The notes: generated by a model from the letters alone, not told the origin. A DNA stretch of 64,000 nt from Moritella sp. JT01 (GCF_001574435.1 NZ_LOCN01000006.1:261822-325821); one strand, 5' to 3'. Counted from the stretch's first letter, positions 36,939 through 47,268 are shown. Numbers and translations: made by a program.

Positions 36939-37877
36939 ATGCGCGTAGTTTTAGCCCCTATGGAGGGCGTTGTTGACAATTTGATGCGCGAGTTACTGAC
37001 AGCGCAAGGCGGTTACGATTTGTGCGTAACCGAGTTTGTTCGAGTCGTTGAACAACTATTACCAGAGAAGATTTTTTATCGTTATTGTGCCGAATTAAAC
37101 AATGGTTGCCGTACGCAGGCAGGTACCCCTGTACGCATTCAATTATTGGGGCAACATCCAGAATGGATGGCAGAAAATGCAGTTCGTGCCATAGACCTTG
37201 GTTCTCACGGGTTAGATATCAACTTTGGCTGCCCGGCGAAACAAGTCAATAAGTCATCTGGTGGCGCGGCATGTTTACGTGAACCTGAACTTGTTTATCA
37301 AATCGTAAAACAAGTACGTGACGCCGTACCCGCAGAGCATATAGTCAGTGCAAAGATCCGCTTAGGTTGGGAAGACAGTAACCAAAAGCTAGAAATTGCC
37401 GATGCAGTGCAACAAGCGGGGGCGAATGAGCTAACAGTACACGGTCGAACAAAAGCAGATGGTTATCGCGCAGCCGCAATTAACTGGGAAGCCATTGCCG
37501 AAATCAAACAATATGTATCAATCCCTGTTATTGCTAATGGTGAAATTTGGAGTCATGCCGATGGCCAACGTTGTTTAGAGGTGACTGGTTGTAACGATTT
37601 AATGGTCGGTCGCGGTGCATTAAACTTACCGAATTTAGGTGAAGTGGTTAAATACAACAAAGCACCCATGCCTTGGGCTGATGTAGTCACTTTATTGCGG
37701 AACTACTGCCAATTAGAAATCCGTGGTGATAAAGAGAAGTATCTACCCAACAGAATAAAACAATGGTTTAGCTACCTACGTAAGCAGTATCCTGAAGCGG
37801 TCGACTTATTTACCCAATTAAGAGCCTTACGTCAGTCAGAAGAAGTGATTAATACACTAAACAACTACCGTGTGTGA
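36939..37877 (+). CDS. dusC: tRNA-dihydrouridine(16) synthase DusC
   Basis: 312-aa FMN enzyme that reduces U16 of tRNAs. It begins MRVVLAPMEGVVDNLMRELL and contains LDINFGCPAKQVNKSSGGAA, KIRLGWED, ELTVHGRTKADGY, IPVIANGEIW and DLMVGRGAL, all in Dus order. The C-terminal helical domain (LRNYCQLEIRGDKEKYLPNRIKQWFSYL) is that of the DusC branch. ATG at 36939 (SD AGGA) is chosen over an upstream TTG. Confidence 0.93.
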   Translation: MRVVLAPMEGVVDNLMRELLTAQGGYDLCVTEFVRVVEQLLPEKIFYRYCAELNNGCRTQAGTPVRIQLLGQHPEWMAENAVRAIDLGSHGLDINFGCPAKQVNKSSGGAACLREPELVYQIVKQVRDAVPAEHIVSAKIRLGWEDSNQKLEIADAVQQAGANELTVHGRTKADGYRAAAINWEAIAEIKQYVSIPVIANGEIWSHADGQRCLEVTGCNDLMVGRGALNLPNLGEVVKYNKAPMPWADVVTLLRNYCQLEIRGDKEKYLPNRIKQWFSYLRKQYPEAVDLFTQLRALRQSEEVINTLNNYRV

Positions 37878-37967
37878 TCGTTTAAGCGAACTTGACTCTG
37901 TTAAATCTCGATGTTAATAATAGTGTTCAACTCGATATCTTATGCATAATTCAAGGATGAATTACCA

Positions 37968-39878
37968 TTGCGCATTACCATAAAAAAAGCCCTTATTAGC
38001 GGTATAATCCTACTGCAATTTGTTACGTTAACGACACTATTAGTGTCGAGCTACATCTCGAATCAACGTTCATTCAATTCTCATGCCCACAAGTTAATGA
38101 TTGATTATGCAGACAATGTTATTAACAATTCGAAACGTTTTCTTGATACTGCAGCAGCAACGACATTATTAAGCAGTGAATTACTCAGCTCAGATGTGTT
38201 ATCAATTGATCGATCCGAAGATCTTGGTTTATATTTTTTTCAACAACTAAAACAATCTCCACATATCTCAGGGATCTACTTTGCAAATACAAGTGGCACC
38301 TTTGTGCATGTGCAACGTGAGCAAGGCTTCAATGAACCATTGTTCTCACGAAAATTCATTACATTTGATACCAACAATGTCTTAAAATCATCACATCTCT
38401 ACACCCATGATAATAACTTTGCACAGCTTTCCGTAAAAGAAATAACCAAAGAAGCTTACGATCCCCGAGACCGTATTTGGTTTAATAAAGCACTCGATAA
38501 CGACGCCTTATCTTGGACTGACCCTTATGTGTTTTTCTCTTCACGTAAACCCGGAATCACCAGTTCAATGCCTGTTTATGACAAAGATAACCAATTAATC
38601 GGTGTTGTAGGTGTCGATCTGTCCTTAGCCACTATTTCATCCTTTTTTGATAACCTTGATCTCGGAGAAAATAGCACCGCGTTTGTCACTAATCGACTTG
38701 GCGAAATCATTGCGTATCCAGACCAAAAAATCATTCAAGATACCGCAAATGAAAGTTTACGTTTTCCACGCATCAATGAAATTAACAATCCAATTGCCTT
38801 AACGGCGTGGCAAGCGCTACAAGAAAAAACACAGCTATTTTCAACCGGAAGTACAGCGACAACCGTTACATTTAATTACGATAATAATAAATACCATGGC
38901 TTGTTTAAAGAGTTTACACATCACAAATGGCCTTGGATAATCGCTATTTATATGCCAGAGAAATTTTTTCTTAATGAGTTAATCGATAATCAAAAACTGA
39001 ATATTTTATTTGGCCTAGTGATCAGTATCATCGCGTGCTTAACCTCATTCTTTTTCATCAATCACATTACCGATTCACTCCGAAAAATAAAAATTATTGC
39101 TGAAAACATTCGTTGTGGCCAATTTATTAAGACGAATATATCGGAATCTACCTTTGTAGAATTACAGCAAACGCAATACGCGTTTAATAATATGATCGAT
39201 AGTTTAATTACATCACGCAAAGAAAATGAACAACTGCATTTAATGCTCGAAAAAACCAATGCCGAAACCATAACTCGGCTTGGACTTGCGACAGAATATA
39301 AGAATGATTCATCACCCAATCACATTCGACGCGTTTCACGTTATTGCGAAATAATTGCGTTAAGCATGGGCATGCCAAAAGATAAAGCGAAAGAATTACG
39401 CGCTGCCGCAAAACTGCATGATTTAGGGAAAATAGGTATTCCGGAGCAAATCTTATCAAAACCCGCAGCATTAACAATGCAAGAGTGGGTAGTGATGAAA
39501 ACAGCTCCGACTATCGGTGCTAAAATTTTGCAAGATGCCGAATCAGCCACGCTTAAAGTGGCTCATGATATTGCACTAACCTTACACGAGCATTGGGATG
39601 GGCATGGTTACCCTAACCAATTACACTACAATGATATACCATTATCCGCGCGTATTGTGGCGGTTGTCGATACCTTTGATACCATGATACATCCCCGTTG
39701 CTACAAAAAGGCAATCCCCATTGAAATCGCAATTAATAAGGTTCGAGCACTATCCGGTAGCAAATTCGATCCAAGTGTTATCGCTGCATTTGATCATTGT
39801 TTAATGGATATTTTGAACATTTATAAAAAATTATCACCGAGTATTGAAGTTCATCAACTGCCTCGGCGATGCCAATAG
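37968..39878 (+). CDS. Cache-HAMP-HD-GYP membrane protein (likely c-di-GMP phosphodiesterase)
   Basis: 636 aa. TM1 is near 10-28, a periplasmic dCache sensor domain about 35-330 (DPRDRIWFNKALDNDALSWTDPYV, GVVGVDLSLATIS), TM2 about 340-360, HAMP-like 362-415 and HD-GYP about 425-620. Catalytic motifs are intact: HDLGKIGIPEQIL, HEHWDGHGYP and ARIVAVVDTFDTM. The likely reaction is hydrolysis of c-di-GMP in response to a periplasmic ligand. The only in-frame start is TTG (37968), with AAGGA upstream, which predicts low expression. Confidence 0.9.
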   Translation: MRITIKKALISGIILLQFVTLTTLLVSSYISNQRSFNSHAHKLMIDYADNVINNSKRFLDTAAATTLLSSELLSSDVLSIDRSEDLGLYFFQQLKQSPHISGIYFANTSGTFVHVQREQGFNEPLFSRKFITFDTNNVLKSSHLYTHDNNFAQLSVKEITKEAYDPRDRIWFNKALDNDALSWTDPYVFFSSRKPGITSSMPVYDKDNQLIGVVGVDLSLATISSFFDNLDLGENSTAFVTNRLGEIIAYPDQKIIQDTANESLRFPRINEINNPIALTAWQALQEKTQLFSTGSTATTVTFNYDNNKYHGLFKEFTHHKWPWIIAIYMPEKFFLNELIDNQKLNILFGLVISIIACLTSFFFINHITDSLRKIKIIAENIRCGQFIKTNISESTFVELQQTQYAFNNMIDSLITSRKENEQLHLMLEKTNAETITRLGLATEYKNDSSPNHIRRVSRYCEIIALSMGMPKDKAKELRAAAKLHDLGKIGIPEQILSKPAALTMQEWVVMKTAPTIGAKILQDAESATLKVAHDIALTLHEHWDGHGYPNQLHYNDIPLSARIVAVVDTFDTMIHPRCYKKAIPIEIAINKVRALSGSKFDPSVIAAFDHCLMDILNIYKKLSPSIEVHQLPRRCQ

Positions 39879-39910
39879 ACGGTATTCTGTAAACTAAACA
39901 AATAGCGAAG

Positions 39911-40645
39911 TTAATGAGCTAGTTCTCCTGCGCCTTGAAGCGATTGTTCACTATTTTCAACCAAGAGTGCTGTTGCGGTTTGTTTCAACGTTTCCCATTC
40001 CGCATCATCAACCAGAATGCCGTCATTCCAAGTATCACGTAGTGCGCTATTTAGTTCTGAAGACTTAATATGTCTCGTGTAACCCGCAGAGTAGCCCGCA
40101 ATATCAAAACTTTTCACTGATAATTGAATGGTCATATCATGTAACCCACTCCCCGCTAAGTTCAGATGGTCAGATAAAAACAATTCCGGAGACACACAAC
40201 CTTGATTCAAAATATACAAGGTATTTTGTGGTGACGAACCATTATTCCATTGTGCTTTACATGCTAGTCCTTTAGCAGCTAGCTTCACTAGTTCATTATA
40301 CGCAAGCCAACGGTTGTGACAATTTTTCAACTCGATAGTCAGGTGTTTTTTACCCACCATTTTTTCAATCGCATAATCAATCACCACAGGCAAGTGACAA
40401 GCTAAACTACAGCCATGTAAATCAACCACTAAGCTACCATCATTCGTGGTGAAAATATCAACTGGGCAATCTTTTTCAGCCGTCAAGAATTGTGCGGCAT
40501 TGTTGAAATGGCCGATACCGTTCAAGCCTACCATCTGCAAACCAGCAACCATATTAGCAATGATATCAGCTTCACCACAGGTACGGCGCATACCAAGAAA
40601 GGCTTTGTTAACAACGGCCGTTAATTCATTATGTGAAACAATCAT
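39911..40645 (-). CDS. DUF3726-type protein of the BCCT/dipeptidase cluster
   Basis: 244 aa, soluble. It resembles DUF3726 proteins, with SHNELTAVVNKAFLGMRRTCGEADIIANMVAGLQMVGLNGI at the start and DIAGYSAGYTRHI late. Function is not known. The ATG at 40645 has a strong SD (AAGGAG, 7-bp spacing) and overlaps the stop of the preceding gene (ATGA), so the two are translationally coupled and probably work together. It is the last gene of the cluster running from ridA. Confidence 0.75.
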   Translation of the reverse strand: MIVSHNELTAVVNKAFLGMRRTCGEADIIANMVAGLQMVGLNGIGHFNNAAQFLTAEKDCPVDIFTTNDGSLVVDLHGCSLACHLPVVIDYAIEKMVGKKHLTIELKNCHNRWLAYNELVKLAAKGLACKAQWNNGSSPQNTLYILNQGCVSPELFLSDHLNLAGSGLHDMTIQLSVKSFDIAGYSAGYTRHIKSSELNSALRDTWNDGILVDDAEWETLKQTATALLVENSEQSLQGAGELAH

Positions 40646-42357
40646 GACGCATCTCCTTCTGCTACTGCTACTGCTTGATTTAATGAATGGGTCGGTAACA
40701 ACGGGAACAACCACTCACCATCATGAATTTCATTAAGCAAAGGGGCGCCTTGGAAAAAGGTAACCCGCACCCAACGCTCTGAACGAGGATCGAACTTAGT
40801 TGCGCCAAATACCGCTAATTTACAACGCAACAAATGCATTGGTAGTGCTGTTTTGTGCAATACGTTCATCTGGATCTCGCCCATGTCTTTATTGCCGAGC
40901 GTCCAAACTCGACGTGAAATAGCACGATATTGAGGATGTAGCACTAAAAACTCAGCCAACTGCATGTTTGGTTTACAGATCAATAATGCATGATAAAGGC
41001 GATAGGCTTGACGACCAATATCCAGCGGTAACTCACGGTCTTCGCCAGGTTCTTCCCCCCGTACGCCTAAACGTGGTTCTTCCTTGTCTTGTGAACGATA
41101 CCAAAACCAATAATTGTTTTCTGGTTGCTTAAAATCAGTGTCGATTGCCCAACGATAACGACTTTCCAAGACCGCTAATAAATCTTCAATCCGTTTACCG
41201 CTCGGTAGATTTAAGCTTTCATCACAATTCATCTTGGTTTCATAGCTGTCCACTAAATCAGGATTAATCTCCATCAAACATGACAACAGGATCTCCTGGG
41301 TTTCCAAGCTATATTGTTGACTGAAATCAACTAACGCCTGCCAGGTAGAGCTCTGGAATAGCACGCTTTCTAACTTATTCAATAAATCATCCAGCTCAAC
41401 TATTGCGGTCGTATTAAGATCTTGTTGCTGTTCATTAATCGTGATAATTTGATCCAAGTGGCAAAGGGCTTTTTGTAATAAACGCTGCAATGGCTCGCGT
41501 TTATTACCAGTAACTGAACTGTTTAATACAGCCGTCAGCGCAGACTCTCGAGATGATAACCACTTATCAACGACACAAGGGTGATTGATTAAGTATGGCG
41601 CCATGCCGAGACCTGTTGCATTACCGATACCAAGGTAGCGTTGTAAATCGACATCTAAACTAACCGCCTTCTCACCACCTTGCTGATTGGCTATGTAATG
41701 AATCCAATCCAGGCTGAATTCACGTAATATATACACAGCACACATCTGCGCACTGAATGACTGGTTGAAATCGTCATTACTCTCAAGCCAGCCAAAATCG
41801 GCAATACCAAACTTGCCATTACCATAAACAGCAGTCGTACGTAGGATGTAACCAACTTCAGCGAGTTCTTTGGTATTCGGTTGTTGACCTTTTGCAAGGT
41901 GCGACACTAAATGTTCAAATACACGAACACTTTTGTTTGCCCGTGCTAATACCAATACCTTATTTGGATTCCGTCCTGCTTCTTGTAACGGCACATTTGC
42001 ACGTAAACATCCCAGTAAATCAGCATCGACATCGCCATAAACAAGGGCGAACGTCACGTCCCATTTTTCGGCAATAACACGATCATTACGCTCTTCATCC
42101 GCGATCTCATCACAAAAAATAACTAAGTGATAAACATGTTCCAACGTAATCAATTTATAAATCACATGACCAAAACCTTGTGGTGATAATTGCCAATCAT
42201 GCTGAGTGACCTGCCAGTTTTGTTGCGCCATTTTACGAACCAAACTGCGCACAAAACTAATTCGATTTTGATGCATTGCACCGAGTCTTTCTGGTGCCAT
42301 GACGATTTCAGGATCACGCATATAAGTGCCACCACAAATTGAGGGACGAGCATCCAT
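40642..42357 (-). CDS. Unrecognised 571-aa protein of the BCCT/dipeptidase cluster
   Basis: 571 aa, soluble, no TM. It starts MDARPSICGGTYMRDPEIVM and has notable segments AVYGNGKFGIADFGWL (near 180-195), RSQDKEEPRLGVRGEEPGEDRE and a hydrophilic C-terminus. I do not know a family. The ATG at 42357 has GGAAG upstream; an ATG at 42372 is possible. Coupling with the DUF3726 gene by ATGA suggests a two-protein unit, perhaps a synthetase- or ligase-like enzyme, but no catalytic motif is recognised. Confidence 0.75.
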   Translation of the reverse strand: MDARPSICGGTYMRDPEIVMAPERLGAMHQNRISFVRSLVRKMAQQNWQVTQHDWQLSPQGFGHVIYKLITLEHVYHLVIFCDEIADEERNDRVIAEKWDVTFALVYGDVDADLLGCLRANVPLQEAGRNPNKVLVLARANKSVRVFEHLVSHLAKGQQPNTKELAEVGYILRTTAVYGNGKFGIADFGWLESNDDFNQSFSAQMCAVYILREFSLDWIHYIANQQGGEKAVSLDVDLQRYLGIGNATGLGMAPYLINHPCVVDKWLSSRESALTAVLNSSVTGNKREPLQRLLQKALCHLDQIITINEQQQDLNTTAIVELDDLLNKLESVLFQSSTWQALVDFSQQYSLETQEILLSCLMEINPDLVDSYETKMNCDESLNLPSGKRIEDLLAVLESRYRWAIDTDFKQPENNYWFWYRSQDKEEPRLGVRGEEPGEDRELPLDIGRQAYRLYHALLICKPNMQLAEFLVLHPQYRAISRRVWTLGNKDMGEIQMNVLHKTALPMHLLRCKLAVFGATKFDPRSERWVRVTFFQGAPLLNEIHDGEWLFPLLPTHSLNQAVAVAEGDAS

Positions 42358-42451
42358 ATTATTAACTTCCATTTTAATTATAAGAGTTTTAATTAGGCGG
42401 CATGCTCACCGCCTTGCTTCACATTACTTTTTTACCACTACAACCTATAAC

Positions 42452-44071
42452 CTATAACCCTTGGTCTTTCGCCATCTGAATCGCTATTTGTGGTGCGTTC
42501 CAAAGTGATGGCAATAAAATTAAAGAAACAGGTACAGCCGTGATAACGATGAAAGATTGCAGTGCCGATATGCCTCCTGAACCAAGTGAAATAAGGACTA
42601 ACGCGGTTATCCCCATAACCACCCCCCAAAATGTACGAATAAATGCATTTGGTTCCTCTTCACCACTAATCACCACACTAATTGTGTAAGTCATCGAGTC
42701 ACCCGTCGTCACGATAAAGATCGTAGTCAGGATAAGAAAAAGGACCGAAGTAACCATAGGAAATGGTAACTGTGTTGTGACAGCAAGCAATGCGCCAGGT
42801 AGATTAAAGCCCTCAAATGCAGAACTGACTGAACCCGGATTTGCAATTTCAAATGCTAAACCCGAACCTCCCACGATGGTGAACCAGAAACACGTTGTTA
42901 GCGGCGCAATAATACTGATCGTGGTCACTAACTGTCGAATTGTTCGACCACGCGAAATGCGAGCAATAAAGATAGCCATCATTGGACCATAACCTAAGAA
43001 CCAGCCCCAGAAAAATACCGTCCACCAGCTCAACCAACCTTCATCACCACGGTACGTCGCCATTGGAATGAAATTATCGATCAGGCTACCCACACCTTGG
43101 ATATAGCCATTAAAAATAAAGTTAGTTGGACCAAAAATAAGGATATAGACCATCAATACACAAGCTAAAACAACGTTGTAACGACTGAGCATTTGCATGC
43201 CACGATTTAAGCCACTCAATGCCGAAATTGTATATAACGTAATTGCAAATAAGATGATGATAAGCTGCGTAGTAAATCCGTCCGGGATCTCAAACAAAAC
43301 GTTTAATGCGTAGCTCACCTGTAAACCAAGAAAACCAATAGGGCCGATAGTCCCTGCCGCAACAGCCACGATACAACAAGCATCAATCAAGGCACCAGTA
43401 TGACCAGTTAGCACGCGTTTACCGAAAACAGGATAAAGTAAAATACGCGGTTTAAGCGGTAAGCCTTTATCATAATGAAGATGCATCACCACGATAGATG
43501 TAAGGCTACCAACAATCGACCAAGCGAGAAAACCCCAGTGCATGAATGATTGTGACAATGCGTTGATAGCGGTTTGCTGAACATTTTCTTGTGCACCATA
43601 CAAGGGTGGTGGACTCACAAAATGTGCAATTGGCTCTGCAGCAGCCCAAAATACACCGCCACCAGCGAGTAAGGTACAGAAGATAATAGCCATCCAACGG
43701 AAGCCATCCATTTCAGGTTTAGGCAGTGCACCTAAAACGACATTACCAGTACGACCAGCAGCTAAACCTATGCCAATCAAAAAAGTTAATAACAACAATA
43801 TTTGCCAATAAGGACCAAAGGCTGTGACAGCCCACGAGAACCCTGTATTCACAAGACTGGATAATAATGCTTCATCGTATAACGCTAAGAGTACAAATAA
43901 GGCAAGAAAACTGCCACTGTACCAAAACGCGGGGTTACTAAAACCCAATTTATCCGCTGTAGAATTACTCTCACTTACTGCGCTTTTATTTGAAGAGCTT
44001 GAAGCGCTAGCGGTATTGCTACCTTCACTATCTAAGCTCGCCGCTTTCACGCTTTTGATTAAATCTGACAT
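42452..44071 (-). CDS. BCCT-family transporter
   Basis: 539 aa with about 12 TM helices after a Ser/Asn-rich polar N-terminus of 45 residues. GGGVFWAAAEPIAHF and WTVFFWGWFLGYGPMMAIFIARISRGRTIR are BCCT signatures. The family takes up betaine, choline, carnitine or other quaternary or zwitterionic compounds by Na+ or H+ symport. Its place between a dipeptidase and two unknown proteins suggests uptake of a substrate for catabolism rather than osmoprotection alone. SD GGAG precedes the ATG. Confidence 0.92.
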   Translation of the reverse strand: MSDLIKSVKAASLDSEGSNTASASSSSNKSAVSESNSTADKLGFSNPAFWYSGSFLALFVLLALYDEALLSSLVNTGFSWAVTAFGPYWQILLLLTFLIGIGLAAGRTGNVVLGALPKPEMDGFRWMAIIFCTLLAGGGVFWAAAEPIAHFVSPPPLYGAQENVQQTAINALSQSFMHWGFLAWSIVGSLTSIVVMHLHYDKGLPLKPRILLYPVFGKRVLTGHTGALIDACCIVAVAAGTIGPIGFLGLQVSYALNVLFEIPDGFTTQLIIILFAITLYTISALSGLNRGMQMLSRYNVVLACVLMVYILIFGPTNFIFNGYIQGVGSLIDNFIPMATYRGDEGWLSWWTVFFWGWFLGYGPMMAIFIARISRGRTIRQLVTTISIIAPLTTCFWFTIVGGSGLAFEIANPGSVSSAFEGFNLPGALLAVTTQLPFPMVTSVLFLILTTIFIVTTGDSMTYTISVVISGEEEPNAFIRTFWGVVMGITALVLISLGSGGISALQSFIVITAVPVSLILLPSLWNAPQIAIQMAKDQGL

Positions 44072-44168
44072 GCTCTGACTCCAGAGGTTTTCTTTGCAAT
44101 TGCAAAGGTGTATTTACGCCAGCCCAATAGCTTAATCATGAGCTGGTGTTCTATATGTGGGTTATAAC

Positions 44169-45158
44169 TTACGAAATAGGCTCTAATCCTTGCTTTAAAA
44201 AGTTAAACCAATTATCACCCAGTACCTGCCCCGCTTCAGACTCTGAGAATCCGTAGCGCATTAATCCGTTATAAATATTCTCCATGCCTGCGCTGCCGCA
44301 GAACCAGGGTAATGAGTCCGGCCAGCCTGCATTACTTGCAGAGCCTTCACCGTAATCCATCGCTTTAGACCAGCGACCATTACGCATCCATTCCAATACA
44401 GTTTGTGGTTGATTGAGACACAAATCGCTACCAATCCCCAAGTGTTCAACACCCACCATATCGGCCGTTTTCGCGACCATTTGGCAAAAATCATCTAAGG
44501 TACACTGGCTACCATTAGGTAAGTGAAATGGGTATAAACTGAACCCCAACAACCCACCACGCGCTGCGAGAGACTTGATCACCGTATCCGATTTGTTACG
44601 CAGTGCTTCAAACGCAAACGTCGGGTTGGCATGACTGATACAAATAGGACGTGACGATAAATCAATCGCTTCAAGTGTAGATCTCTCTGCGCTATGTGAC
44701 ATATCGATGAGCATTCCAACGCGATTCATCTCCGCAATAGCTTGCTTACCAAAACGAGTAATACCATTATCATTTTTCTCATAACACCCTGTCGCCAGTA
44801 AGCTTTGGTTGTTATAAGTCAGCTGCATAATAAGCAGCCCTTGTTGACGCATCACTTCAATTAAACCGATTTCATCATCAATCGATGAGCAGTTTTGTGC
44901 GCCAAAGAAAATACCCACTTTGCCTAATATCTTCGCCTTTTCGATATCAGCAACAGAATGGATCGGCATGATCAAGTCTGCATTTTGTTCAAACCGTAAA
45001 TTCCATTCCGCAAAACGGCTTAATGTTTCACGCGCTGTTTCGTGATAAACAATCGTGGCGTGAACAGCGGTAATACCACTGCTTTTTAATGTCTGGAAGT
45101 ACTCTCGATCCCAATTACAATATTGCAACCCGTCAATAACAATCCTTTGGTGATACAT
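44169..45158 (-). CDS. M19 membrane-dipeptidase-family protein
   Basis: 329 aa. The start VIDGLQYCNWDREYFQTLK, the TYNNQSLLATGCYEKNDNGIT segment, MNRVGMLIDMSHSAERST, PICISHANP and LGIGSDLC follow the renal-dipeptidase (M19) fold with His/Asp/Glu metal sites. The His-x-Asp at the N-terminus is absent (Asp-Gly instead). It resembles the dipeptidase-like protein of the Pseudomonas glycine-betaine catabolic locus (PA5396). The true substrate may be a small amide or betaine derivative. SD AGGAG precedes the ATG. Confidence 0.85.
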   Translation of the reverse strand: MYHQRIVIDGLQYCNWDREYFQTLKSSGITAVHATIVYHETARETLSRFAEWNLRFEQNADLIMPIHSVADIEKAKILGKVGIFFGAQNCSSIDDEIGLIEVMRQQGLLIMQLTYNNQSLLATGCYEKNDNGITRFGKQAIAEMNRVGMLIDMSHSAERSTLEAIDLSSRPICISHANPTFAFEALRNKSDTVIKSLAARGGLLGFSLYPFHLPNGSQCTLDDFCQMVAKTADMVGVEHLGIGSDLCLNQPQTVLEWMRNGRWSKAMDYGEGSASNAGWPDSLPWFCGSAGMENIYNGLMRYGFSESEAGQVLGDNWFNFLKQGLEPIS

Positions 45159-45202
45159 ACCGACTCCTAACTTTTCATTAACTTAGTGATTATTCCAGAA
45201 AC

Positions 45203-46687
45203 TTAATAAGCACGTTGGTAAGCTGTTTTAACCACGGTATAGAATTCTTTTGCATATTGGCCTTGTTCACGAGGTCCAAAGCTAGACTCTTTACGGCCGC
45301 CAAACGGTACATGGTAATCCGTACCCGCTGTTGGCAAGTTAACCATCACACAGCCTGTTTGCGCTTGTTGTTTAAACAAGGTACTGGTACGTAGGCTTTG
45401 CGTGATGATGCCACTCGTTAAACCAAATCGTGTATCGTTGGTTGTTGCGATTGCTTCATCTAAGTCAGTAACACGGATAACACTCGCCATTGGCGCGAAT
45501 ACTTCTTCTTGGTTCACAGTCCAATCATTTTTAGTATTAACAAACAGTGTAGGCGACATATAGAAACCTTCATGCTCTAAACTTAAACGTTCACCACCGA
45601 ATGCCAGTTCACCACCACTCTTACGTGCGGTATCAATCCAGTCAAAGTTAGCATCTAATTGCTTACCATCAACAACAGGCCCCATGAACACACCTTCTTC
45701 TAAGGCATGACCCACTTTTAGTTCACTCATGCGCTTAATTAATGCTTCAACATAGGCATCATGAATACCGTCCATCACCACAAGACGAGAAGAGGCTGTA
45801 CACTTTTGACCAGCGCCAGAGAAAGAACCGGCAATCGTCGCTTCAACAGCAATATTGATATCCGCATCATCTGCAACAATAAGTGCATTCTTACTGCCCA
45901 TTTCTAGCTGGCAACGCACAAAATTAGGGGCTGTTGCAGCTGCAATTTTACGACCCGTATCAACAGAACCAGTAAAGCTGACGCCATTCACTTCGGTTGA
46001 ATTAATCAGGACATTACCCACTGCCGAACCACTACCAAGTACCAGGTTAAAGGTACCTGCTGGTAAACCTTGACGATGAATAATTTCTGTTAATGCCACC
46101 GCACTGGCTGGGGTTAGGTTCGCTGGTTTCCAGATAACGCTGTTACCAAATGCCAATGCTGGCGCAATCTTCCACGCAGCCGTCGCAGTTGGGAAATTCC
46201 ACGGTGAAATAATCGCAACAACACCAACCGCTTCACGTGTTACCTCAACAGAGACACCCGGTCTTACTGACGCCGCACTATCACCAATTTGACGTAGCAC
46301 TTCAGCGGCAAAATACTGAAAGAACTGACCCGCACGATAAATCTCACCACGACCTTCTAAAAACGGCTTGCCCTCTTCACTTGAGAGTAAACGGCCAAGT
46401 TCATCACAGCGGGCAATCAACTCATCACCGATACCTTGTAGTACCGCTTGTTTTTGCTCTAATGGTGTTTTTTCCCATATTGGCTGCGCATGCTTGGCTG
46501 CTGAAATAGCGTGTTGAACTTGCGTTGCACTTGCTTGTGCAAAGTTACCCAGATTTTGGCTAACATCGGACGGATTGATATTAGCGATAGTACTAACACC
46601 GGCTTGCCATTCGCCGCCAATGTAAAGTGAGCTTTCTGGTTGCCATTCACCACCGATATGCAGTGAGTGCTGTGTTTGAGTTGTCAT
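45203..46687 (-). CDS. Aldehyde dehydrogenase, 2-oxoglutarate-semialdehyde type
   Basis: 494-aa NAD(P)+-dependent ALDH. SPWNFP, SFTGSVDTGRKIA, the catalytic Glu in LEMGSKN and Cys in GAGQKCTASSR are present. The C-terminal NLPTAGTDYHVPFGGRKESSFGPREQGQYAKEFYT block is characteristic of alpha-ketoglutarate semialdehyde (2,5-dioxovalerate) dehydrogenases. It would deliver 2-oxoglutarate to the TCA cycle. The N-terminus contains two copies of an IGGEWQ segment. SD AAGGAA precedes the ATG. It is in the same direction as the dipeptidase and transporter. Confidence 0.9.
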   Translation of the reverse strand: MTTQTQHSLHIGGEWQPESSLYIGGEWQAGVSTIANINPSDVSQNLGNFAQASATQVQHAISAAKHAQPIWEKTPLEQKQAVLQGIGDELIARCDELGRLLSSEEGKPFLEGRGEIYRAGQFFQYFAAEVLRQIGDSAASVRPGVSVEVTREAVGVVAIISPWNFPTATAAWKIAPALAFGNSVIWKPANLTPASAVALTEIIHRQGLPAGTFNLVLGSGSAVGNVLINSTEVNGVSFTGSVDTGRKIAAATAPNFVRCQLEMGSKNALIVADDADINIAVEATIAGSFSGAGQKCTASSRLVVMDGIHDAYVEALIKRMSELKVGHALEEGVFMGPVVDGKQLDANFDWIDTARKSGGELAFGGERLSLEHEGFYMSPTLFVNTKNDWTVNQEEVFAPMASVIRVTDLDEAIATTNDTRFGLTSGIITQSLRTSTLFKQQAQTGCVMVNLPTAGTDYHVPFGGRKESSFGPREQGQYAKEFYTVVKTAYQRAY

Positions 46688-46777
46688 ACTACTTTCCTTG
46701 TTTCGGCTATGCGTTAGATTTGTCTGTATTCTATAAATTAGATCATATTCATTATTATGTTCGGGTTTTGTTTACGC

Positions 46778-47179
46778 TTAATTTGGGTTTAGCTCGGCGT
46801 TAACCGCTGCGTAGACAACGAGTTCCACCAGCATTTCTTCACGGGCGAGTCCGGCTACCACGATTGCGGCACGATTTGGATAAGGAGCCTTAAAATATTC
46901 GGCATATACTTGATTAACGGTTGCAAGGTACTCGCGGTCGGTCACGTAGATTAAAACTTGCAGTACAGAATTAAGTGATTCGCCTGCACACTCTAAAGTA
47001 TGCACCAGGTTATCGAGCGTTCGACGTGTTTGAGCCTCAATACCGCCGTCAACAACAACGCCAGTTTGATCAATAGGGATTTGCGCAGTATATAAGGTGC
47101 CATTATTGACAATAGCCCATTCAAGGGGAGCCTTAGACGCAAATAATTCAGTTTGTACAGGGTAGCTTTGAGTTTTCAT
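46778..47179 (-). CDS. RidA/YjgF-family protein
   Basis: 133 aa. Family blocks TLYTAQIPIDQTG, QTRRTLDNLVHTLECAG, YVTDREYLATVNQVYAEYF and PNRAAIVVAGLAREEMLVELVV are present. RidA-type proteins hydrolyse reactive imines or enamines made by amine and amino-acid metabolism. The ATG at 47179 is chosen because the extra 17 residues to 47230 lie outside the family. It is first in the cluster, divergent from the LysR gene, and probably regulated by it. Confidence 0.88.
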   Translation of the reverse strand: MKTQSYPVQTELFASKAPLEWAIVNNGTLYTAQIPIDQTGVVVDGGIEAQTRRTLDNLVHTLECAGESLNSVLQVLIYVTDREYLATVNQVYAEYFKAPYPNRAAIVVAGLAREEMLVELVVYAAVNAELNPN

Positions 47180-47268
47180 GTTTACATCCACTTTGTAACG
47201 GCTTTGTTTCAATATTGTGAATACTGACATTTGACTCTTGATAAATCTAACGGTAAATTCTGTTCGTT

